This document shows, piece after piece, positions 1 to 7,349 of a stretch of DNA of 56,123 nt. The position numbers and the translations under genes are program-made. The stretch's first letter is position 1; every line of letters begins with the position of its first letter. The notes below the pieces were generated by a model. It was not told the origin of the DNA and ran no database searches. It saw only the letters and a program-made list of their open reading frames with translations. Source of the DNA: Isotricha intestinalis (Eukaryota; Ciliophora; Litostomatea; Vestibuliferida; Isotrichidae); NCBI GenBank assembly GCA_023807065.1, contig JAJJLU010003546.1, forward strand, positions 1-56,123, in the 5' to 3' direction.

Positions 1-16
1 ATCCCTGAATTATAAT

Positions 17-304
17 ATTACCGTATTTGATGGTGTCATTGCACCCCCTCGCCATTGCACTCCCTCTTTTTTGAATTTTAAAAAATTTTATATTGACGTG
101 TCATTGCACCCCTCATTTTTAAAACTACAAATAATTATTTAAATTTATCATTATAGTTTAATAAATTTATTATGATCCTTAAAAAATCATACTATCTCAA
201 TAGGAAATTAAAATATTATATGTTGATGAGTCATTGCACCCCCATTATATTTTGGAAAATTTGTTACATTTTGGGGGTGCAATGACACCATCAAATACGG
301 TAAT
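17..304. mobile_element. MITE-like non-autonomous DNA transposon with 32-base perfect terminal inverted repeats
   Basis: Bases 17-48 and 273-304 are exact reverse complements over 32 bases; the arms run from ATTACCGTATTTG inward to GCACCCCC. The core repeat is better read as starting at CCG (21-300), flanked by TA on each side (19-20 and 301-302), which fits the TA target duplication of Tc1/mariner/pogo-type elements. The interior has no ORF but holds further copies of the subterminal motif GTCATTGCACCCC (about 105-113 and 230-242) and a diverged one at 53-64. The GC-rich motif stands out sharply from the surrounding AT-rich DNA. The right end lies only about 60 bases from the Rab start codon, so it could supply promoter sequence. 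The class assignment is inference; the inverted repeat is direct observation. Confidence 0.8.
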
Positions 305-362
305 TATTTAATATTTAAAATTATAAAAATATTATAATAAAAATTTAAATTTCAAAGGAAAA

Positions 363-1007
363 ATGACAGAAGAAATAGAAAAATATAAAATAATATTTTT
401 AGGAGATCAAGGAGTAGGAAAATCATCAATATTAAATCGTTTTTCAGAGGATAAATTTGAACAAGAATACCAAGCAACAATAGGATTAGATTTCGAAAGT
501 AAAAACATAACAATAAAAGGAGTAAATATTCGTTTATTATTATATGACACAGCAGGACAAGAAAAATTTAAATCTTTAATACCAATGTATATAAGAGATG
601 CAAATATAATAATAATAGTTTATGATATTGCAAATAAAGATTCTTTTATAAATACAAATCATTGGATTAAAGAAACTAAGGATTTAAAAAGAGATGATGC
701 TATTTTTGTTCTTATTGGAAATAAAATTGATTTAAATGATAATAGAGAAATTTCCTTTGAAGAAGGAGAAAAATTTGCTAAAGAAAAAAATTTTCTTTTT
801 TATGAAGTTTCTGCGAGAAGTGGTGAAGGAATTCAAATTTTATTTAATAATTATATTTTTCCTTTAATGGCTAAAAAATTTTCTATTGGAAATGATGATG
901 ATGATAAAAATTATCATGCTGATGATGAAAGAAATGAAGGGAATGTAAAGTTAAAAAAACAACAAAAGAAAAAGAAAAGTTGTTGTGGAAAAGGAAAAAA
1001 AAAATAA
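363..1007 (+). CDS. Rab-family small GTPase (Rab6-like)
   Basis: A 214-residue Ras-superfamily GTPase, expected to recruit effectors to Golgi or endosomal membranes in its GTP form. Motifs seen in order: P-loop GDQGVGKS (residues 14-21), switch I YQATIGLDF, switch II DTAGQEKF with the catalytic Gln, NKID for guanine specificity and a final ETSA-type loop (EVSARSG). The YQATIGLDF and IPMYIRDA segments resemble Rab6. After residue 175 come an acidic Asp/Glu stretch and a Lys-rich tail. The tail ends SCCGKGKKK, so the cysteine pair sits seven residues from the end rather than at it, which is unusual for double geranylgeranylation. The start is the first ATG and sits behind an A-rich leader. A MITE ends about 60 bases upstream. 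Family is certain, subfamily less so. Confidence 0.93.
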   Translation: MTEEIEKYKIIFLGDQGVGKSSILNRFSEDKFEQEYQATIGLDFESKNITIKGVNIRLLLYDTAGQEKFKSLIPMYIRDANIIIIVYDIANKDSFINTNHWIKETKDLKRDDAIFVLIGNKIDLNDNREISFEEGEKFAKEKNFLFYEVSARSGEGIQILFNNYIFPLMAKKFSIGNDDDDKNYHADDERNEGNVKLKKQQKKKKSCCGKGKKK

Positions 1008-1287
1008 TTTTTATTTTTTATTTAATTTTTTATGTTACATATATTCAATTTTTATTTATATAAATTTTTAGGTTGTAAAATTTAATAGAATAAAAATATT
1101 TATTTTTGCCTAAATAAAGTTTTTCTATATTAAATTATAATATAATAATATAATTTTTTTTTTGATAAATTCAAAATATTTAAATAATATCATTGTAATT
1201 AAAAAATAAAATCAAAAAATCAAATCACATAAAATCATTTTAAAAATACATATATTAATCATATAACATTGTATAATATTTACATTA

Positions 1288-1566
1288 TTAAAAAATAAAA
1301 CATTTATTATTACTTTCATCAAAATGAATTTTATTTTTAATAGTTTTATTATACTTTTTATAACTTTCAATTCTAATAATTTCAATTTTTATAAAAGTCA
1401 CTTTTTTTTTATTTAAAGTTTCTTGTGTTTTTTCATTTGATAAAGAATTTAAATTTCTACTTCTTCCATTTTTTTTATTCCCATGAAAAATATAAGATTT
1501 AGAAATATTATTAATACGAGGAGTAATATCAAAAGAAACATTAGAAATATCATAATTATCACCCAT
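1288..1566 (-). CDS. Small protein with RVxF-like motif (possible PP1 regulator)
   Basis: A 92-residue basic protein that I cannot assign to a named family. It has a Ser/Asn-rich N-terminal half followed by KKKVTFIKIEIIRIESYKKY. KKVTF matches the consensus of the RVxF docking motif used by protein phosphatase 1 regulators, and the run of alternating hydrophobic residues after it suggests a short beta strand bound to a partner. The tail is Lys/Asn-rich and ends in CFIF. It starts at an ATG 87 bases from the divergent ArfGAP start, so the two genes probably share a promoter region. Role is inference from one short motif; the reading frame is open, starts with ATG and looks coding in composition. 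Confidence 0.6.
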   Translation of the reverse strand: MGDNYDISNVSFDITPRINNISKSYIFHGNKKNGRSRNLNSLSNEKTQETLNKKKVTFIKIEIIRIESYKKYNKTIKNKIHFDESNNKCFIF

Positions 1567-1653
1567 AATAATTAAATAAATTTAATTTTAAATTGAATAA
1601 AATAAAACAATCTTTTTTTAAATAAATAAACAATTATTTTATTACATTTTAAA

Positions 1654-2469
1654 ATGGATTCAACATCAAATACAACTCCATCAGAAGAAATTCCAATAAA
1701 GGGAAATCCTATATTAGATTTATATGAAGCAAATAAAAAGTGTTTTGATTGTGAAAATGAAAATCCAAGATTTATATCTGTTAATAACGCAATAACATTA
1801 TGTAAAAATTGTTGTGAAGAACATAAAAAATTAGGTAATTCAATTTCATATATAAGATCTCTTGAAGAACCTTATGACGAATATATTTTAACTTTCTTTA
1901 AAAAAGGAGGAAATGCAAAATTAAAATTTATTGCTGATACTTTAAATGTAGATTTAAAATTACCAATCGAAAAAAAATATAAAACTTATGCTTTAGATTA
2001 TTATAGAAGAAATTTAAAAAAAAAAGTTTTAGGAGAAAAAGAAATTGAAGTAGATTTTCCTTTAGAAAAAGTAAATGAAGAAGTAGAAAATGCAGTAAAT
2101 ACTTTTCCAGAGTTTGATAATTATAAAATAAATAATAATGAAGAAGAAGAAGAAGAATTATTTAAAGGAGCTCCTGAATGGTTAAATAAATTTAGTTTTA
2201 AATTAAAAATTTTTGGAAGAAAAATTACTGATAAAATTAAAGAAATGGAAATTAAAGAAAAAATAAAAAACGGAGGAAATGTAGCTTTAAATGGTTTAAA
2301 AAGAACAGGAACTTTTATTGCTGAAAAAACTGCTCCTGGAAGAGAAAAAATTGCTGAAGGTGCTTCAAAAATTGGAGAAGGTGTTTCTAATGCTTTTAAT
2401 ACTGTTAAAAGTAAAATTGTTAAAAAAGCTATTAATGAGAGTGTTAGTAGTATTACTGAAGGAAGTTAA
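1654..2469 (+). CDS. ArfGAP-domain protein
   Basis: A 271-residue protein with an N-terminal ArfGAP zinc finger, which stimulates GTP hydrolysis on Arf GTPases in vesicle coat cycling. The finger is visible as CFDC (about residues 31-34) and CKNC (about 51-54), followed by EEHKKLGNSISYIRSL, the usual HRxLGxHIS-VRSL block. The catalytic arginine that normally follows the histidine (HR) is lysine here (HK), so activity is uncertain. The C-terminal half has an acidic run (EEEEEE), a Trp-bearing segment (GAPEWLNKF) and Gly/Lys-rich amphipathic stretches (EKTAPGREKIAEGASKIGEG) that recall the membrane-curvature-sensing helices of ArfGAP1-type proteins. No introns are needed. Confidence 0.85.
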   Translation: MDSTSNTTPSEEIPIKGNPILDLYEANKKCFDCENENPRFISVNNAITLCKNCCEEHKKLGNSISYIRSLEEPYDEYILTFFKKGGNAKLKFIADTLNVDLKLPIEKKYKTYALDYYRRNLKKKVLGEKEIEVDFPLEKVNEEVENAVNTFPEFDNYKINNNEEEEEELFKGAPEWLNKFSFKLKIFGRKITDKIKEMEIKEKIKNGGNVALNGLKRTGTFIAEKTAPGREKIAEGASKIGEGVSNAFNTVKSKIVKKAINESVSSITEGS

Positions 2470-2606
2470 ATTTTTATATTTTTTGAATAAAATTTTTTTT
2501 CATTCAATAGTTTAAAAATAAAAAATTAATATTTATATTTATATTCAAATTGTCTTTTTTGAAAAAATAATTAATTAAATAAAAAAAATAACTTATTAAA
2601 AAAAAT

Positions 2607-3279
2607 ATGTCAGACTTACCATTATATTCAAATAAATATTTTGAAAGTAAAAAAAAAAATATAAAATAAAAAAATTATAGTAATAGGAAAATACCGTCAA
2701 AAATTATTAGAAAAAGGAGCAAATACAATAGCAACATTACCTAGAAATTTTAAGAGTTTACCATCTTATGACAATAATAACAGAGTAAACTGTACAGATT
2801 TTTTTAATGCTTTATCTTCATGTGGATTGAATGTAATTAAAGAAGATGCGTCTTTAATTCAAAGATTTATAGATCAAGAAAATTCAAGTATGTTAAATTT
2901 TGAAGAATTTCTTTTTGCTTTAAGAGGAAAACCAAATGAAGAAAGACAAAATGCAATTGATTATGTTTTTAGTATTTTTGATAATGGCTCCGGTGTCGCT
3001 GATGTTAATCAAATGAAACAAGTTTTTAATTGTCAGAAACATCCTAAATTTACTATGGGAAAATTAAATGAAGATCAAATGTTTTATTTGTATCTTAAAA
3101 ATTTTAATAATGTTGTTCAACCTACTGTTACTAAGAAAGTAAATATTTTTTTTTTAAATTTTTTTTATTTTTTTTTAATTTTTTAGGAATGGGATGATTA
3201 TTATGCTGGATTGTCTGTTGCTATTGATAATGATTCTCATTTTATTACTTTGATTAAAAATCAATTTAAGTTGGAATAA
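2607..3279 (+). CDS. Calcyphosin-like EF-hand protein (three exons)
   Basis: Joining 2607-2646, 2681-3138 and 3187-3279 gives 196 residues, the usual calcyphosin length. The reading frame is continuous across both junctions (ATA is split by intron 1; intron 2 is in phase 0) and is closed by TAA. The protein has EF-hand-type helices (NSSMLNFEEFLFALRG, YVFSIFDNGSG) and ends EWDDYYAGLSVAIDNDSHF, the C-terminal signature of calcyphosin/CAPSL. Calcyphosins are calcium sensors often linked to cilia or flagella. Several loops lack full acidic ligands (DNGSGVADVNQM), so some sites may not bind calcium. The longest single-frame ORF here misses both ends of the gene. Confidence 0.88.
2647..2680 (+). 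other. Intron 1 of the calcyphosin gene (34 bases)
   Basis: GTAAAA to TTATAG, almost pure A/T. Removing it joins exon 1 (phase 1) to exon 2 and reads through into the calcyphosin frame. Confidence 0.85.
3139..3186 (+). other. Intron 2 of the calcyphosin gene (48 bases)
   Basis: GTAAAT to TTTTAG, T-rich. Removing it restores the conserved KKEWDDYYAGLS C-terminus; reading through it instead gives a short Phe-rich tail and a stop. Confidence 0.9.
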
Positions 3280-3481
3280 AACTGTTTTTGGGTAGATATT
3301 ATTTTTTGTTTTTTTTTAAATTTTAATTTTTTTTTTATTTTTTCTTTTTTTTAATATATTTTGATTAAAAGAAAAGAAGTTATAAATTAATATAATCATT
3401 TATTTAATTATATAAATAAACTATATTTATTTAATTAAAGTATATTTATTTAATAATCGATGCAAATAAAATATATAAATA

Positions 3482-4534
3482 TTAATTTTCTTCACTATTT
3501 TCTATAAATCCTATATATAAATTATCATATAAAGAAGGATTATTAATTGAATAAGGGGATAAAATTAGAATTGGATTTTTATTAGTTTTACATTCAAGTA
3601 ATATATCTTTATTCATATTTTCTAATTTTATTTGATTAGATAAATCTGATTTAAAAATTTTACTTTTATCTAGTAATATAACTTCATCTAAATAACCTTC
3701 AGGATATTTTTCAGGAAAAATCATTATTAAAAAAATAAATAAAAAGACAGCATCATATATAAATGTAGTAGTTGAAAATAAATTTTCACAAACTAAAATT
3801 TGTAAATTTTTTTCAAAATAAAATTGTTTAATATAAAAAACTAATGCAATACCTAATATAATTCTTAAAAAAGAATAAATTAATGTGAATAATATATAAC
3901 TTTTTAATTTGTGAATTTTATAATTATAACCAACAATATTTATAATATTATTATGATATACATAAATTTGTTCTTTTAATTTTTTTAATAAATGATTTCC
4001 TGTTTTTAAAGCAAAAAAAATTAAAACTATATATTCAATATAAATTTTAACTTCTCTTAAAAAAATAACAAAAAAAGACATATTAAGTAAAAAAAGAATT
4101 AAAAAACAATATTCAGAAATAATTTCAAATAAAAAAACAATACAATAATAAGTATTAAATAATAAAATAATTTGAGATTTAAAAGTAAGACTCATAAAAC
4201 CAGAAAGTAAAAGATATAATAAACTAAAAAAAATAGCTTTATAACTACAATAAAAACAATAAGAAATAAAAGGCATAATTGGAGCAGATAAAGATAATAT
4301 TTGCATTATTCCTAATTTTAAAAAATAAGAAGGTAAATTAAATGTTAGTAAATGAATTGGTAAAAAATAAATTATTCTATTATTTTTTTTTGAACATGAT
4401 ATTGTCATTCTTAATATAAAATATATTATTATTAATGAAACACAAAATATTAATATTGTTATTATTTTAATTGGACTTTCTGAAAAATCAAATAATTCTT
4501 TTATTAATTCTGTTATATAATCTAATTTTTCCAT
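3482..4534 (-). CDS. Multi-pass membrane protein, family unknown
   Basis: A 350-residue protein with about seven to eight hydrophobic segments. Clear ones lie near residues 22-42, 52-75, 85-115, 120-160, 165-180, 215-240 and 255-275, and the cytosol-type C-terminal tail of about 75 residues is hydrophilic. The tail begins after MIFPEKYPEGYLDEVILLDKSK. A 7TM layout with a soluble tail would fit a receptor or an intramembrane sorting protein, but I recognise no signature motif. No signal peptide precedes the first segment. The ATG is followed by an acidic leader (EKLDYITELIKELFDF). It is convergent with the calcyphosin gene. Confidence 0.7.
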   Translation of the reverse strand: MEKLDYITELIKELFDFSESPIKIITILIFCVSLIIIYFILRMTISCSKKNNRIIYFLPIHLLTFNLPSYFLKLGIMQILSLSAPIMPFISYCFYCSYKAIFFSLLYLLLSGFMSLTFKSQIILLFNTYYCIVFLFEIISEYCFLILFLLNMSFFVIFLREVKIYIEYIVLIFFALKTGNHLLKKLKEQIYVYHNNIINIVGYNYKIHKLKSYILFTLIYSFLRIILGIALVFYIKQFYFEKNLQILVCENLFSTTTFIYDAVFLFIFLIMIFPEKYPEGYLDEVILLDKSKIFKSDLSNQIKLENMNKDILLECKTNKNPILILSPYSINNPSLYDNLYIGFIENSEEN

Positions 4535-4905
4535 ATTTTTTTATTTATTTTCAAAGAAATATTACATCATCTTTTTTTAAATAAATTTTTTATAAATAAA
4601 TTAAAAAACTGAATAAAAATAATATATTGTATAATTTTATTTTTTAAACAATTTAATAAAGAAATAATATTATTATTCTTTTAATTTGTGATTAAATTAA
4701 TAATTTTAAATATATTTAAATTTTGTTTTTCATGAATATAAATTTTTAATAAGGTTAAAGAATCTCTTCAATTAAATTTTATTCTTATATAATTTTTAAG
4801 TATAATTTTCTATTTTTATTAATTTTTATATTAATTTTTTTTCTTTTTGATGAAATGAATTTTCATTTTTTTTATATAAATTAATTTAACGTAATTAATA
4901 AATTA
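4535..4905. other. Intergenic, no gene seen
   Basis: 371 bases between two divergent start codons, so it probably holds both promoters. Composition is nearly all A/T; no ORF, RNA or repeat stands out. Confidence 0.6.
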
Positions 4906-6078
4906 ATGGGAGGAGAAAAATCAAAACAACAATCTAATTTAGAAGAAAATCCACAATTAGTAAATATAATATCTTCTTATTTAGAAACCAAAAAGTCAGA
5001 TGATAAAATTAATAAATTACTTAAAAAAGGAATTAAAAATGAAATAAAAAAATCAAATTTTAAAAAAAATTTTTTATCAAATAACAATGGATTTAAAAAT
5101 TCTGTTTCATTATTAGATTTAATATATTTAAATGCAACAAATACATATTTAAAAGAAAAAGAAAATATAACTTTATATCAAAGTATTTTTAATTATGATA
5201 TAATTGAATTTAACAATAATAAAAAGGAATATGATTATAACAATGCAAAAATTGCAAATTTAATAAAAAATATCATTACTAATAATAAAAAAAAAAATGA
5301 AAATATAACAGAAATAAAAAATTTAGAACTAAGTGGAATATCAAATAATTTAATTATGGAAAAAAATAATAGTAATTTATTAAACAATAACCTTAGTACA
5401 GGAACATCAAATAGATCATCTAAAAAATTAATTAACGAAAAAAATAATGATGAAATAAATATTTCTTTATCAGATAAAAAAGAGAATTATAAACAAAATA
5501 CAAATAAGGGATTAAGAGGATCAAACAATAAAAAAATAAAACATAATTTATCAGAAAGTAATAATGAAGAAGAAAATAATAGTGTAAGAAATAATGAAGA
5601 AAATAATAGTGTAAGAAATAATGAAGAAAATAATAGTGTAAGAAATAATGAAGAAAATAATATAAGAAATAATGAAGAAAATAATTTAGGAATTGAAAAT
5701 AATATAAATCATATAAATGATTCCAATATGTCAACTAATGATACATTGGAGAAAAATGGAGAATATGTTAATAATGAAAATAATTCTCCTAATGCTAATA
5801 TTGATAATAAAGAAAAAAATAGGAAAAATTCTAAAAGAAAACCTAAAGCAAATATTATAATTCATTTAAAAGATTTCATTAAATATGATGTTTATGAAAA
5901 AAATATTATTAAATTAGAAACAAAAAGTAAAAGCCCTTCTCCAAAAATAAAAAAAGATGTTAATCAAAATAATAATAATGAAAAAAAGGATTTTATGCAT
6001 TTAATCGATAAATATACTCAACCTAATAAATGTGCAAACGATTTAATACATAATCGATTTTATTCAAAGAAAAAATAA
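4906..6078 (+). CDS. Asn/Lys-rich low-complexity protein with a nine-residue tandem repeat
   Basis: A 390-residue protein with no domain I can name. The N-terminus begins MGGEKSKQQ; Gly2 followed by a basic stretch could allow N-myristoylation, though this is weak. Residues 50-110 (KNFLSNNNGFKNSVSLLDLIYLNATNTYL) look folded and helical. The middle is Asn/Glu-rich, with tandem NSVRNNEEN units at about residues 225-262. A basic C-terminal block (RKNSKRKPKANIIIHLKDFIKYDVYEK, about 303-330) looks conserved rather than low-complexity, as does KSKSPSPKIKK after it, a possible phosphorylation site. Likely a disordered scaffold or regulatory protein; function not assigned. Confidence 0.65.
   Translation: MGGEKSKQQSNLEENPQLVNIISSYLETKKSDDKINKLLKKGIKNEIKKSNFKKNFLSNNNGFKNSVSLLDLIYLNATNTYLKEKENITLYQSIFNYDIIEFNNNKKEYDYNNAKIANLIKNIITNNKKKNENITEIKNLELSGISNNLIMEKNNSNLLNNNLSTGTSNRSSKKLINEKNNDEINISLSDKKENYKQNTNKGLRGSNNKKIKHNLSESNNEEENNSVRNNEENNSVRNNEENNSVRNNEENNIRNNEENNLGIENNINHINDSNMSTNDTLEKNGEYVNNENNSPNANIDNKEKNRKNSKRKPKANIIIHLKDFIKYDVYEKNIIKLETKSKSPSPKIKKDVNQNNNNEKKDFMHLIDKYTQPNKCANDLIHNRFYSKKK
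5578..5690 (+). repeat. 27-base tandem repeat coding NSVRNNEEN
   Basis: The unit AATAGTGTAAGAAATAATGA plus AGAAAAT recurs three times almost exactly and then decays (the fourth unit loses the SV codons). It is in frame, so copy-number change would not break the protein. Confidence 0.85.
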
Positions 6079-6497
6079 GAAAAATGAGTCAAAAAAATTC
6101 TATTGGTTTATTTTTCGATTTAATAAATTCAATAAATAACTTTTAATAAACTTTAATTAAGAATTTATTTGTTTACTAATTATATGAGTTTTCTAAACTC
6201 TTTAATTAATTTATATTATCATAATAAAAAAAATAACATAAAAAAATAAGGTCCAATCATTATAAAACTTAAAAAATCAAAAACCTAAATTTCTATTTAA
6301 AATCACTTATTCATATATTACTTATTTTTCATATTAGATTATTAATTCTTTGAAGTTTTAATATTATATAAAGTAAAAATATAATTAAATTTTTTTTTAA
6401 TAATTTATATATTTTTTATGAAAATCAGTTAAGAAATGAATTTAATTAATCTAAATATTAATATCATATATTTTAAAATTAAAAATTATAGTCTTTA
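6079..6497. other. Intergenic, no gene seen
   Basis: Convergent 3' ends on both sides. A/T-rich with no open frame of note. Confidence 0.55.
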
Positions 6498-7238
6498 TCA
6501 ATGATTATTATTTCTATAGATATTATTATTATGATTTGTATTAATAGGAGTTTCCATAATTAAATTATTAAAAGAATAATCACTATAATTAGGATTTTGG
6601 ATATTAACATTTAATAATTTAATTTGATTTCTTTCATTAATACGTTCATTTACATTTTGAATATTTAAATTATTAACATTATTTAGATATTTTTCATTAT
6701 TATTTATTCTTTTATAATAATTTCCATATTTAGGTTTAATTTGTTTAACTTGAGATAAATCAATAGTATTTTTTAAATCAAAACTATCATTTAATCTTTT
6801 ATTATTCTTTTCATATATATTATTATTATATTTTTCATTATAATTATTTATTGATGAAACTTTAATAATTTCTTTCAGTGAATTATTCTCTTTTAATAAA
6901 ACTTCTATTTTATTTTCAAGGAAATTAATATACTTTTTTTGTTGAAATTTTTGATATTTTAAAGCTTTCATCATTTTTTTTATTTCTTTTTCAGGATCTA
7001 AGAAAAGAAAACTTATTTTTTTTGCTTGGTTTGGATTTTTTAAATTTAAAGATTTATTCTGTTCAATTTGATTTTTACAATTAGGACAAAATGGATTTTT
7101 TATTTTCAAAATTTGATTATAACAATAATCACAAAATAAACATCCACAAGAAACCATATAAACTCCTATTTGTTCTATATTTATTTTATTAATTTAAAAC
7201 TTACGATAACATAAATTACATTTTTGTATTGATGTCAT
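6498..7238 (-). CDS. RING protein of the Zip3/HEI10/RNF212 type (two exons)
   Basis: Exon 1 (7238-7205) encodes MTSIQKCNLCY and joins, after a 30- or 39-base intron, a frame that continues through VYMVSCGCLFCDYC. This supplies the first CxxC of a RING finger that otherwise lacks it. The finger then reads CNLC, CGCLFCDYC and CPNC (C3HC4-like, with Cys in place of the His). It is followed by DPEKEIKKMMKALKYQKFQQ and a coiled coil, then an Asn-rich disordered tail. A small N-terminal RING plus coiled coil plus disordered tail is the architecture of Zip3/HEI10/RNF212 SUMO/ubiquitin ligases that designate meiotic crossovers. About 236 residues with the shorter intron. The stop is TGA. Family assignment is moderate. 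Confidence 0.72.
7175..7204 (-). other. Intron in the RING gene (30 bases, or 39 with the second acceptor at 7166)
   Basis: The donor GTAAGT (7204 downward) is a strong consensus. Two in-frame acceptors exist, ATATAG ending at 7175 and AAATAG ending at 7166. The first gives CYQQIGVYMVSC, the second CYRVYMVSC. Both keep the frame, so alternative use is possible. Confidence 0.8.
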
Positions 7239-7349
7239 TTTTTATTTTTCACTTTAAAAATTTAAATTTAATTTAATATAATTATTCTTTTTTATAAATA
7301 TTTAATGTAATTTATTTACAATCAAAAAAAACTAAAAAAATATATTAAT

